NCBI GenBank assembly: GCA_014904985.1
Contig: MU129016.1
Location: 1 to 64,000 of the forward strand
Direction: 5' to 3'
Origin: Hydnum rufescens UP504
Lineage: Eukaryota; Basidiomycota; Agaricomycetes; Cantharellales; Hydnaceae
Length of the DNA: 64,000 nt
Part shown: positions 1 through 10,998 of the stretch, piece by piece
Numbering within the stretch: position 1 is the stretch's first letter
How the letters are laid out: the number at the start of each line of letters is the position of its first letter
Notes under the pieces: generated by a model
Database searches by the model: none
The model's input: the letters and a program-made list of their open reading frames with translations, nothing else
Told to the model about the DNA's origin: nothing
Translations under genes and position numbers: made by a program

Positions 1-795
1 AGGGCGTGCCGGGAATGCGGTCCAATTCGTATCCCGCAATTTTCTCTGGTGGGAGCAGGCAAGGCCGGAAACATGTTATGTGCGCACCGTTATTCTGAGC
101 GAGAAGAGATTCAGAGATCCTGAAAATTCTTGGAACCCCATGTCTCCGCCGGTTGGGCTCGATCGTGGGCTTCGGAGGGCCGTGGCGCAGGCTTTGAACA
201 CTTCGATGAGTTCTACATCCCGCTTCACAATACTGTTCCGTGGTTCTTCTGCGCTCTCGTACTGCTCTCGGATGAGACGTAGGCCTTAGACAGCCTCGAT
301 ACACCGCTTTCACAGCGGTTCCTAGCCATACGACTCATTATTGTTCCGTGGGTCGTCGAACGTATTGAGATATAGGGATCGGCCGATGTTATCGTCGTCT
401 TCTGCATCTGCAAGATTGATAAGTGCTCTGCTCCCTGCTACTTTGAGGCTACGATAATTCGTTCAGATTCTTCCGTGGGGAGACGAAAAAGGTGGCTGCT
501 TTGTGAAACCATTAGGCGGCAACAACTGGGGCAAGAATCGAGAGTGGAGTTGACCATTTTATGCAATCATTCCGGTCCTCGCCTCGCGTTCTGAAGTAAA
601 TGCATATGATCTCCTGGTGGAGCCCAGGACCTTCCAATCCCAAATGCTCTGAACTTCTACCTCATTTCTAGCTCCGAACTCGCGATTAGTACACGTTCTC
701 GGTCTAGCCTTGCTCACATTCCTTCTGACGACGTCCCACTGACAACCTCCACGAGCTGTCTGCGATTGAATTCATCCATCCGTGGTCTGTCCTAC
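1..795 (-). pseudogene. Inverted, degenerate F-box-like gene copy (array family F, copy 1)
   Basis: Read on the minus strand, this stretch aligns with plus-strand copies at about 6700-7640, 10740-10995, 18930-19790 and 26360-27190. The best conserved part reads NTFDDPRNNNESYG on the minus strand near 350-390, followed by a basic segment (KRCIEAV) and a segment ending in KACATAL. The DDPR...W...R..A layout resembles the region after the F-box in agaricomycete F-box proteins; that family call is an inference and no clear F-box helix is seen. Stops and frameshifts interrupt every frame, so it is a relic. The copy is truncated at the left window edge and is the only member of its family in this orientation. 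Confidence 0.4.
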
Positions 796-799
796 GCAT

Positions 800-1683
800 T
801 GGAATGGGTGTCAACAGGAAGGAAGCTCATGCATTCCATCCTGTATTTTCTTCCTGGGCTTGAGTGTACTCGTCGTTGGTGGAGGAACCGAGTGGCTTGG
901 ATCAGTGAAGAAGTATTCCATAGTACCTGTCTTGTCTACCATGCTACGACAGGTGCCAGTCGAACAGAAGGCGCAGTTCTGATGAGGGGGCGGGTCATAG
1001 CGCTCCGCCCCCACGACAATCGTGTGGATTATGAAGGTGGGACATGGGGTACAGAAATTGACTACATCATCTTTGCGACGGCTTACAAATACTTTTTTCC
1101 ATCGATCGAGCACTTGGAGCGAGACCCACCGCCGCGGCTAGACCGTCCCCTCCCCGATCAGCTTTTCAACTCGATGTCGCACGTATACCGGCCGGCGTGC
1201 CATGTATTTCCTCTCCGATTACTCGCCACAGACGCCCACGTTCGTCGGTCTGGTGTGAAAGCTCACGCCATTTACTGCCTGGGAGGATCAAGCACAGGCT
1301 GTTGCGACCGTTTCCCTTTACGGCGATGATAAGCTTGATAACGCTGCCGAAGAGTCCCTGGTCCCTGCACGGTACAACATTCTGCATCGGCGATCAGGAT
1401 ACAAGCTATCGTACATTCCTGAACAGTGGCTTCGTTTGCGTGAAAGCGAGGAGAAGCTAAAACGTCAATTCATCATGGTACGGACTTGCTTACCTTGACC
1501 GGAAAGAAAGGGTGGAAAGTGCAACCATCGGAACCATACATTTAGGCGAACGCACGCGTCCTGTGCACAGAATGGGAAAGGCTGGAGAGGTATGGGATTG
1601 CCAATGATTGGTACGAAGTCTGGGTGAGAACGGACTCATGGCTGGACGACGCTCTTGAGAGTGCGAAGCAACATCCAGTATAG
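800..1683 (+). pseudogene. Degenerate flavin-containing monooxygenase-like gene, copy 1
   Basis: The fragments are those of a fungal flavin monooxygenase (FMO/N,N-hydroxylating type): a second Rossmann motif VLVVGGG near 860-880, then DYIIFATAYKYFFPS near 1060-1100 (the family's ATGY motif, here ATAY), then the downstream conserved block ending in the C-terminal tail WYEVWVRTD and a stop at 1681-1683. FMOs use NADPH and FAD to oxygenate nucleophilic N or S atoms. The N-terminal FAD GxGxxG half is missing, and the reading frame shifts several times (for example near 960 and 1205), so this is a non-functional relic. Related copies lie at 8200-9110, 12640-13920 and 20460-21290, each just upstream of an NLR locus. 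Confidence 0.55.
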
Positions 1684-1918
1684 GTTCGTCCTTGTAGGGG
1701 TAAGCCAGAATTCACGACTGGTCAGCAGCTCAGCAGCTATGTGAGAGATAATTCCCGATCTGTACAAACGGCCGTGGGTTATGCCCGCGCTTACCTAATC
1801 ACTTGGGTCCCCGCTACTGCGGATTAATCCATTGCTTTCCACCCTAGATTAGACCTCGCTACATCTTCCCCACCGATCTTGAGGAATCGCTTCTTGGCTG
1901 GCACCAGTGTTCTCTATC

Positions 1919-4900
1919 ATGGAGCCGTACCAACATTTCTCTATAAGTGAGTCTCCTTTCGATTCCCTCTCACTGTACTCATTCGTGTCTTTCAGGCACT
2001 GGTGGAGGGGGAGATGGTGTTGCGGAAGGTGTCGGTGGCGATGGAGGGAACGTTGCTATCAATCTCAATTGTGAGAGCTTCATTCCAGGACTTTGCGTTT
2101 TGACTACTCACCCATAGTTTATATTACTGCAGATGTAGGAGGATCTACGGGAATCGCACGTCTGATGTCCATTCGTGCTCGCCACGCGGAGTATGACTCT
2201 CCTCGCAAGGATGCGCCCTCCTCATGCCTTGAGGGCACCCGAGTCGATATTTGGCGGATATTATGTCATGGTTGGCGCTCTCTGATGACAACCCACACCC
2301 CGTGTATTGGCTCAATGGGCTCGCAGGGGTTGGTAAATCAACTATTGCAAGGACGGTCGCTGAACGAGCAGAGAAGAAGGCTCTACTCGGAGCAACTTTC
2401 TTCTTTTCTCGAAGCGACGGAGCTTTACGCGACCCGCAAACCGTCTTTCCCACGCTTGCCTTCCAACTCGCAAACACTGACAATCGATTCAAGTCCGTTA
2501 TCGCGGAGGCCCTCGAAGAAGATGAAGGAACCGAGGACAAAGGTCTATTGCGTCAGCTCGAGGGTTTAATCGTGAACCCACTTCTCAGGATCCATGGGAA
2601 GCGGCGCCCTACACTTATAATCCTTGACGCCCTCGACGAATGCGAGGAAAGAGGTGCTACAGACATTCTACGGCTTCTGTTTTCCCACGCAACTCGAATA
2701 CCATTCCTGCGCATATTCATCACCAGTCGACCAGAATTCCACATCTCATCCATATTCAACCAGTTCGAGAACTATGCAAAGACAATTCTTCATGATGTCG
2801 AAGCGTCGGTTATTCAGTGGGATATCGAGCTTTATATTCGAGCAGAGTTGGAAAAGATTCCTCAGAGACTAGGTCTTTCCATGCCTACGGATTGGACCAC
2901 GGAAGCCGAGAGGCATGCACTGGTGGAGAAGTCAGGAAAGCTGTTCATTTTCGCCGCGACATGTATCCGATTCATCGGTGACGACCGTGCGCTCGCCCCC
3001 GGGAGCATCTGGCCCTTATTCTTGGCACTCAACCCTTGAAGGCGGAGATCGTCAGAAGTGACGCCATACAAGCAGCTGGACCTCCTTTACACCAGTCTAC
3101 TCCAGAAGTCGCTGTCCGATTTGAATCCGCATCTTGTCCTGACTCGCTTCCAGATCGTTGTTGGTAGTATTGTGACTACTTCGCCGGCCCCTCCCCCTTC
3201 GTTCCTTGGCAAATTTTGTGGAGGGCGATGCCGGGATGGTGAATAATGCCTTACGCCATCTTCAATCTGTTATAATCCCTCCATCTGATGAAAATGATGC
3301 ACCTCGTATCTATCACCCTTCGTTCGTTGACTTCATCACCAGCCCTTCACGATGTACCATGTCGGGATTCTTGATCGTTCCGGTCCCAGTGCAAGAGCAG
3401 CGGCACGCCCTACGATGTTTCCGCCTTATGGACACATACCTCAAACAAGATGTGGCCGGGATTGGAGATGCCTTGCTGTTGAACAGTGAGGTTGATGGAT
3501 TTGAAGCAAAGTGGCAAAAGCCTTGCCTCTGGAGGCACAATATGCATGTCAGTTCTGGATGTCACATCTGTCGCGGGTGGAAGTTGGAGACGAGAAGATG
3601 ATGGGAGCGCTGGAGGAATTCGCAATGCGGTTGATTTTGTGGTGGATTGAGGCAATGAGCCTGCTGGGTAGTATGCATGCTGTTGCAAGAATGATTCAGG
3701 AGGCACGCCAGTGGGCAGTATGTGGATCCATTGTCATCACTGGATGATCTACTAATTTCCATTTTATCATTGACGATAGATACGCTCAAACTGTGAATCG
3801 ACTCTCATTACTATGCTGGCGATGCACACCGGTTTGTTTTGCTCACAGTGAAATCATAAGAATGGGGCACTGCAGCTATATCACTCTGCATTGCCATTTA
3901 CTCCTCATGACACAGCATTATACAAAGTATATTGCCAAGAGACAAGGCATTCTATCCATCTGCTCCAAGGGATTGACCTCAATGGTCACGGATCCTGGCC
4001 AGGTTCCATAGTGATTTTCCATTCATTCCTCCGTGGCCTGTTCAAAAGATGGCTTGCAAATGGCATCGGGCTCCTATGAGCACATACAGTTGTGGATATC
4101 ACATCTGGTTTGCTCACTGCAACCTGAATGGCCATACTAAGTCAGTTAAGTCTCTGGCATTTCACCTGATGGTTGCACTGGCCTCGGCTCCATGACTTCT
4201 CTGTCCGGTTGTGGGATGCCACTTCAGGTGTCCCCACTGGAGTGCTAAAAGGCCATTCAGGATAGAGTTCAGAGTGTGGCATTTTCACCAGATGGGTTGA
4301 GATTGGCATCAGGCTCCTCTGACTGTTCTGTGTGCTTATGGAATGCCACATTGTGGGTGACCCATCACAATCCTAGAAGGACATACTGGCTGGTCATGTC
4401 TGTTGCATTTTCACCTGATGGCTCACAACTGGCATCAGGCTCTCTTGACTCTTCCATATGGCTGTGGGATGCCACATTGGGTGTGGCTACTGCCATCCAA
4501 GTCCTAAGAGGCAATCCTGGTCTATTCATTCCATAGCATTTTCACCAGATGGCTCACAACTAGCAGGCTCCGATGCTTCATCAATCCGGTTGTTGGACAC
4601 CACATCTGGTACCCCATGTGCAGTCCTAAGAGGCCACACTAAATCGGTTACTTCCATTGCATTTTCACTGGATGGGATGCGACTGGCATCTGTTTCTGAA
4701 GATAGATTGATAAGAGTATGGGATGCCACATGGGCCTTCCCCTTTTCATCCTAGAAGGTCATACTGGCCAGGGTAGCTCTGTTGTGTTTACACCTGATGG
4801 GTTGTTATTGGCTGTGTCTGGCCCTCTGTCCAACTGTGGATACTACATTGCCACTGACATGTCCATTGCAGCAGTAGAAGGCCATTCAGTGGGATCCGTA

Positions 4901-5751
4901 GTCTCACATTTTCACCAGATGGCCTGCGGCTGGCCTCAGGCTCTGATGACCATTCCATTTGGCTATGGGATGCCATGTCTGGAGAAGCCATTGCAACATA
5001 CAAGGCCACACAGCTGGTGTCAATTCCATTGCATTTTCACCAGATGGCTTGCAACTAGCATCGACTCCTATGACAGATCTGTCCGATGTGTGGGATACTA
5101 CATCAGGCACATCCCTTGCAATCCTAGAAGGACATACTATTGGGCCTACTTCTGTTGTATTTTCACCAGATGGTTTGCGACTGGCCTCAGGCTCTGGGAC
5201 ATTCCATTCGGCTGTGGGACCCCATATTGAGCACACCTATTGCAATCTTAACAGGCCATTCCGACTGGGTTGCAGCTGTTGCATTTTCACCAGACAGTTA
5301 CAACTGGCTTCGAGCTCATGTCAGTCTGTCCGGTTGTGGGATGCCATAGTGGGCACATGCATTGCAATCCTAAGTTGATGATGCACTAGTACATCAAATT
5401 CATGGCATTACATTTTCTGCAGATGCTCAAACTTTGATTGTGAAATGTGCCTATCACTCTCTGTATGGGATTTGACTCCCCAGCCTCCTTGTCAGTTAGA
5501 TTCCAAGTCACCTCACTCTGATGGAACCCATCTTCTGCTGCCTTGATTCACCCCATTTGGTCAATGAAAGCTGGGTGGATAACCATGCAGCAGTTTCTAG
5601 GCAATCATGTTAGACGTATCTGCTATATTCCTCCATGCACTGATATGCAATGCGACTAGTACCTGTGTGGACTCACCCCTTCACTCTCGGATTGCATTTC
5701 GGGTGTACCGATGGCCGTGTTGTACTTCTCGATACTCAATATTGTCTATAG
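1919..5751 (+). pseudogene. NACHT-WD40 NLR receptor, copy 1, degraded
   Basis: The gene model follows copies 3 and 4: exon 1 from ATG 1919 (MEPYQHFSI), intron 1947-1995, a glycine-rich exon 1996-2070 (TGGGGDGVAEGVGG), intron 2071-2132, then the NACHT exon. The P-loop GLAGVGKST lies near 2320 and Walker [10 protein letters not shown] near 2625. A further intron at 3718-3779 precedes the C-terminal WD40 repeats. Compared with the other copies there are single-base losses near 2250 and 2996 and many further indels and stops through the WD40 part, so no long frame survives after about 3750. The end LLDTQYCL-stop (5749-5751) is still recognisable. Fungal NLRs are thought to sense non-self cues through WD40 repeats and trigger cell death; this copy should be inactive. 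Its WD40 region is poor in CpG. Confidence 0.85.
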
Positions 5752-6525
5752 TTTCAAACAAGTGATCTACAAACCTGGTAGTAGAGGGGATGAGTACACC
5801 ATGCGGGTGTGAACAGAAATACATGCACATAGTCCTCCAGCAAATCGACAAGACCCGCAGCCTCATGGATGGGATCACGAACGTCTGTACTGGTCGAATG
5901 AACCAGATGGTCGATAAATCAAAGACCTGAAACCGGTCGACGGTATGGTAGTCTCATGTCACAACTTCCGAGGGGATCGCATGACTTACCTGTGGATCTG
6001 GATACAAGCCGTGAACCGAGGATGTCTGTCTGCGAGTGCTTGAGAGAAAACGGTTATTACTTGAAAATTCCCAGAGGATATGGCACCGATCGAGGGTTCG
6101 ATTCGAACAATTGTACGCTAGGAGGACGATACACGGAAAGAAGAACACTGAAGTCCTAGATCTCGTAGCTCCAATAAAATCTTGGGTGAACAGGAAAGGC
6201 CTCGGGAGGGTAGTATGAATAGCCTCCAGGTATATTCCCGCCATAGTCCATCGGGGATGCTCTTCAGGGCGCCCAGCGGTGAGGCCAAGTGATCTTGATC
6301 GCGCTTTCTGCGGATTATGAATCATCTATGTGCAAGGTCCACCGACGAAAGCGGAATGGGTTGGAGGGTAAACATAGGGAACGAAGGGGTGATTACATAG
6401 GCATGCATGGGGACGAGTGAAACCTTGAGAATGAAATTCAGGGTGTGAGGAGAAGAAAAAATCCTAGCTCCTCTCCAGATCTTGCCCGGCTCTGATCGCA
6501 CAAAGTGCCGTTGAGTTAGATACAT
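5752..6525. repeat. Conserved segment trailing NLR copy 1 (array segment P)
   Basis: This about 0.75-kb segment follows the NLR stop codon and recurs after the other three NLR loci (9865-10570, 18029-18770, 25433-26110). On the minus strand a CAG/GTAAGT-type donor (around 5987-5993) and a partly conserved reading frame near 6190-6240 (EAIHTTLPRPF) suggest the tail of an old antisense gene convergent with the NLR. I do not recognise the product, and frames are broken in every copy. Confidence 0.5.
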
Positions 6526-6529
6526 TCCT

Positions 6530-7830
6530 TGCTAGATCGACACTGTGGATACAGCCTCACACGAATATTACGGTCTGTAAGAGGCGCCTTTGAGACAGCC
6601 AGTTATGTCGGAGTGGGGATACACGGCCTGACAAGTAGTTGGGACCTGGCTGGCGTGGACCAGAGGAGTTCCGCAACGCGTCGCACTCGTGAGGTTTTCA
6701 ATGTCGCATTCCAACGCGTAGGACAGACCAGGGATGGGTGAATTTAATCGCAGACAGGAGGTTCAGGTTACCAGTGGACATCGTCAGAAAGAAACTGCGA
6801 AAGGCGAGATCGACAGGGATACTAGCCGTTGCTTCACTTAGCATTAGCCAACCAATTGACCCCACGAGTTCGGAACTACAAATGAGGGAGAAGCTCGCAG
6901 TGTTCAGGATTGGAAAACGGTTGTGGAGTTCCACCAGGAGACCGTTATAGAATCAGAGAGTATCTTGTATCCAAGTGGGCACATAAAAAGGTCAATTTCG
7001 TTCTGGATCCATTTGTTGCTGCTCATGGTCTCACAAGCAGCCAGCCCTTTCATCTTCCCACCTGAAGTACCTGAACTGAATTATCGTAGCTCCAGAGTAG
7101 CAGGGAATAGAACGCTTATCAAATGTCGCAGATACCTGTACTCCTCATCTGTAGGCGCGAGGATGACGATTACATCTGGCAATCCTTATTTATCAATACG
7201 TTCGACGACCCACGGAAGAATAACGAGTCGTATCGCTGGGAACGGCTGTAGAAGGGGCGTATCGAGGCAGTCTAAGGCCTACGTCTTGTCCGAGAGCGAT
7301 ACGAGAGCACAGAAGAACCAGGAGACAGTACTGGGAAGAAGAGGTGGGATATAGGATTCATCGAGGCATTCATAGCCTGTGCCGCGAGCCTCTGAAACGC
7401 GCAATCGAGTCCAACAGGTGGAGACGTAGGCCCCAAGAATTTTCAGGAACTTTGAATCCATCATGGCTCAACCAGAATAGCGGTGCGCACCTAACATATT
7501 TCTGTCACCTGGCTATCCGCAACGAACTGGACCAGGTTCCCGACACAGTCTTGGATGGCTTCAATCTTCATGACGCAAACGAGGGCTCGATGGCACTCCA
7601 TCCGTCTCGCGGACATCCCATCGGAGCTCTCAATCTCTAAGTGTAACCATGGGAGCGACACGTTTACATGAACGCACCCCCAGTATGGCGAGAATGGGCG
7701 AAGTTGCTAGAGATCCAGAGTTCCTGCCGATCGAGTCGAGGTATGGCTGGGAACAGAAAAAAAGAGCAGTTAGATCTAGGGCACAAGGCCCGCGAGAATG
7801 TCGAAGCAGCATCGAGTGAATATTGGTTCT
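6530..7830 (+). pseudogene. Degenerate F-box-like gene, copy 2
   Basis: This is the plus-strand member of array family F. Near 7140-7220 an acceptor-like TCGCAG precedes a segment reading IPVLLICRRE, then NTFDDPRKNNESYRWERL, then a GRIEAV/LRLVRERYE region. A further block near 7460-7640 leads into a C-terminal tail (7640-7810) homologous at the DNA level to the tail of the monooxygenase copies. Frames are interrupted repeatedly. The F-box-family assignment rests only on the DDPR-W-R spacing and is tentative. It lies immediately after the trailing segment of NLR copy 1 and upstream of monooxygenase copy 2. Confidence 0.4.
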
Positions 7831-8199
7831 ATTCGTCCTTGTAGGGCAGAATTAATCGCCGTTCAACAGCCATTTGAGGAGGTAGTGAGACAATTCGAGA
7901 TTCGTTTAGACTAAAATACCGTAATTTAATCGTCCGAATACTGTGATGACTTGGTAGACCACCACACTGAGAGAGATCATTGTGAGAATGCATAGGTAAA
8001 TGGGTGGGACTGCTCACTCGTTGTCACGTCGAAGGGCCAGGGCTCAGGGTTATCCCAGATGATCCGGGTTCAGCCTCGTGGGGGCCTGCCTTTCTAAACC
8101 CGTCTTCTTTGGACGTCCGAACGTATTTGAATTCACGGGAGAAATCGACGCTATACTGTACGCCTATGGAGGAGATTGTTGTGTGACGTGACATCGGCC
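7831..8199. other. Intergenic spacer with array-specific homology
   Basis: This spacer lies between F-box-like copy 2 and monooxygenase copy 2. It starts with a TAGGGCAGAATTAATCGC-like stretch that recurs after every F-box-like and monooxygenase tail in the array (1690, 9120, 13860, 20060, 21295). I see no intact ORF. The last about 170 bp match 20250-20460 and probably include remnants of the missing 5' half of the monooxygenase. Confidence 0.45.
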
Positions 8200-9110
8200 G
8201 CCATAACGGTCCCGTGTGACACTAAAATCAACGGCCAACGAACGGCGTCTGGTATCGAGAGTCCTCACCTTCCGGGGGTGCTAGTCGTTGGTGGAGGGCC
8301 GAGAGGCTTGGTATCAGTGAGGAATCTCCATACTGACCCAGTCTTGTCTATTGTTCTACCACGGGTGCCTATTGAACAGAAGGCGCGAATTCTGATGAGG
8401 GATGGGTCATGGCGTGCCGCCCTCTGCGAAAATCGGGTGGGTTATGAAGGATGGGACGTGGGATCCAGGAACTTGACCACATCGTCTTCGCGACAGGCTA
8501 TAAATGCTTTTTTCAATCGATGGAACACTTGGAGTGGACCCAACACCGTCGCTGGACCGTCCCCTCCTGGATCATTTTATTCAATTCGACATCGCACATA
8601 TACCTGCTAGTGCTGCCATGTGTTTCCTCTGCGTGATTACTCGCCGCAGATGCTTGCCTTCGTCGGTCTGGTGCCAAAACTGATGCTATTTCCTGTCTGG
8701 GAGCATCAAGCACAAGCTAGTTGCGACCGTTTTTCTTCGGATGATACGTTTGATAACGCCGCCGAATCGCTGGCCTCTCTGCCGGGCAATATTCTGAACC
8801 GGCGATCGGGATGCAACGTATCGTACATCGCTGACCAGTGGTATCGTTTGGGCGAAATCGACGCGGAGCTAGAGGGTCAATACCAGTATCGTACGGACTT
8901 GCACGCCTGGCTGGGAAGTGGAATCATGGGGCCCACATTTAGGTGAACGTGCGCGCCCTGCGCGCAGAATGAGGAAAGCTGGAGAGATCCAGAATTGCTG
9001 ACGATTGAGTGCAAGGTGTAGGTGGGAACGGACTTGGAGAATGCTAAGATCTAATGGACCCGGTTCTCGAGAATGCACCGCAGAATCAAGTGCAAGTTAG
9101 TTCTACACAT
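8200..9110 (+). pseudogene. Degenerate flavin-containing monooxygenase-like gene, copy 2
   Basis: The second Rossmann motif is well preserved (VLVVGGGPRGL near 8277-8310). It is followed by DHIVFATGYKCFFQS near 8470-8525 (the ATGY motif), a PTLAFVGL-like block near 8650-8680 and a DNAAESLASLP segment near 8750-8785. The C-terminal tail is in the 8930-9110 interval. The segments sit in different frames (8451-8636, 8620-8946), so at least two frameshifts break the gene. The FAD-binding N-terminal half is missing or unrecognisable. It shares layout with copies 1, 3 and 4 and precedes the deleted NLR copy 2. Confidence 0.55.
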
Positions 9111-9430
9111 CCTTCTAGGAGGGCAGAATTCATAGTTGTTCAGGGGCCATTTGACGCCGTAGACAATTCCGAACTTGGTTAATACAACTATTCATTCGAA
9201 TTGTGCAAAGATTTGGGAGACCGGGCACACTGGGAGAAATCTTTGAGGCAACTCGCAGAGATTATCTAAATGCTTCTGGCTATCCTCTTGGTGTGCACGA
9301 ATACCTCCTTGCCGCCCTATTAGAGCCAACAATCCCTGCCTGAGTACTCTCCACCGTAAATCAGGCTTACCAGATACATTTTCTCAGATCTCGAGGAATC
9401 GCCCCGGTCTGGTGACCAGTGGTCTCTATC
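9111..9430. other. Spacer upstream of NLR copy 2
   Basis: This is array-specific spacer DNA, homologous to 1690-1918, 13860-14183 and 21295-21588. It contains no supported ORF. It presumably carried the promoter of the NLR gene, because each copy ends at the conserved exon 1 ATG. Confidence 0.4.
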
Positions 9431-9864
9431 ATGGAACTGTACCACATCTCTATAAGTCAGTTTCCCTTCGATTCCCTGTCCCTGTACTCATTCGTGTATT
9501 CCGAGTACTCGATAGAAGGGGAGATGGGGCTGGGGAAGATGTTGGTGTTGGCGGCCGTTGAGGGGGACGTTGCTATAAACCTCAACGTCAAAGCTTCGCT
9601 CGAAGACTTCGCCTTTTGATGTCTCACCCATACTTTCTATTCCTCCACATGCGCGAGGATCTACGGGAATCGCACGTTTGATGTCCGTTCACGCCCGCCA
9701 AACCGGGCGATTTCCAGGCGATCATGTTGGACGTATCTGTTATATTCCTCCTTCCTATATCCCCAATCGTAGTACTGTGGTGGACTCACCACTTCACTCT
9801 CTGATTGCATTCGGATGTAGCGAATGGCTGTGGTGTATTTCTCGACACTCAGCATTGTCTATAG
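9431..9864 (+). pseudogene. NLR copy 2: internally deleted scar joining N-terminus to C-terminus
   Basis: The first about 270 bp correspond to the NLR 5' end: ATG 9431 (MELYHISI), the glycine-rich exon (degraded, near 9525-9590) and the start of the third exon up to the MSVHARQ codons near 9678-9700. The sequence then jumps directly to the extreme C-terminus of the same gene ([26 protein letters not shown]) and reaches the homologous stop at 9862-9864. The NACHT module and all WD40 repeats (about 3.3 kb) are missing. A further 1-base loss near 9815 shifts the last 18 codons. It is a non-functional remnant, marking where a full NLR once stood in the second cassette. Confidence 0.85.
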
Positions 9865-10570
9865 TTTCAAACAAGTATCTACAAAACTGGTGGTAGAGGG
9901 ATGAGTACCCCGCGGATGGACAGAAATGCACGCACAGATCCTCTAGGAAATCGAAAAGACCCACAGCCCTCATGGATGGATCATGATCCGTACGATCGGA
10001 ATGAACCAACGGTCATAAATCAAATAACTGAAAGCGGTCGAAGGCAGGAGGGAGACCCATCAACTTACCTGTGGATCTAGGTACGAGTGCGTGAAACCGA
10101 GGATATCTTACGCAAGTGTTAGCTCTATATCAGAGATGATTGCTACTGGAAATCGCTCAGAGGATATGACACCGTTGAGGGGTCGATTCGAACAATGGTG
10201 CATCGAAGACGACAGGCAAAGGAGACTGCTGAAGTCCTTGATCTTGAAACTCCAATAGGATCTTGGGGCGTGCGGGAAATGGGGCTTTGGAGGGTAGCAT
10301 AAATAGCCTCCAGGCAAATTGTCCCCAAAGCCATCCGGGAATGCTCTTCAGTCAACCAGTAATCGGATCAAGTGACGCTGATTGCGCCTTTCGCGGATTT
10401 CGAATTGTTACATGAAGGTCCACCGACAAAGGATTGGAGGAAAAATACGAGGGGGATGCCGGGAGGGAGGGGGATTACATAGGCGTGCGTCGGGGACGAG
10501 CGAAAGCTTGAGAGGGGAATCTAGGGTGTGAAGAGAAGAAAAAACCCCAACACCTCTCCAGATTTCGCCT
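9865..10570. repeat. Conserved segment trailing NLR copy 2 (array segment P)
   Basis: This is homologous to 5752-6525, 18029-18770 and 25433-26110. The minus strand again has an ACTTACCTGTGGATC stretch (10065-10080, a donor on the minus strand). It also has an antisense ORF at 10408-10869 (153 codons) that runs out of the segment into the next F-box-like copy. No recognised product. Confidence 0.45.
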
Positions 10571-10998
10571 GGCTCTGGTGGCATGAGTGCCGTTGAATTA
10601 GATGGTATCGAGATGTTAAATCGACATTTTAGATGGGGCCTCACGAGCATTACGGTCGGCCAGGCAAAGGTCTTGGAATCCAGCTGGCGGGTCCTGGTGG
10701 AGTTCGCAGCGCGTCGCAGTCGCAAAGCTTGCGATGTCATGTTCCAACGCGTAGACAGACCAGGGATGGTTGAATTCAATCGCAGACAGCAGTTTCTGGT
10801 TGGCAGTGGGACATTATCAGAAAGAAATACGAGCAAGGCGAGACTGAAACGGGTTAGCTGCTGCTTCACTTGTACATCTCCTTGACCCTAGCTATGAGTT
10901 CGGAGCTATAAATGAGGGAGACCCTCAGAGCGTTCAGGATGGAAACGGTCCGGGAGTTCCGCCAGGAGACATAGACGTTCGGGCCGCATCGCCAGGGA
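10571..10998 (+). pseudogene. Truncated F-box-like gene, copy 3 (5' part only)
   Basis: This matches the first about 430 bp of the family F copies: the TTCCAACGCGTAGACAGACC block near 10742 and a GAATTCAATCGCAGACAGC block near 10773, both seen in all copies. Homology stops at about 10995, where unrelated DNA begins. The conserved DDPR part is absent. The longest local frame on the opposite strand (10408-10869) is probably fortuitous or belongs to the antisense segment. Confidence 0.4.

Noticed and set aside
4142..5236. Numerous antisense frames opposite the WD40 repeats (also in 16434-17550 and 23698-25050).
   Set aside because: They are shadows of the periodic WD40 coding sequence on the other strand; their repeated MASHSRT/PSGEN words mirror the blade periodicity.
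10408..10869. 153-codon minus-strand frame across the NLR trailing segment and the next F-box-like copy.
   Set aside because: The frame is interrupted in the homologous copies (6322-6525, 18651-18893), and it has no recognised motif; probably fortuitous.
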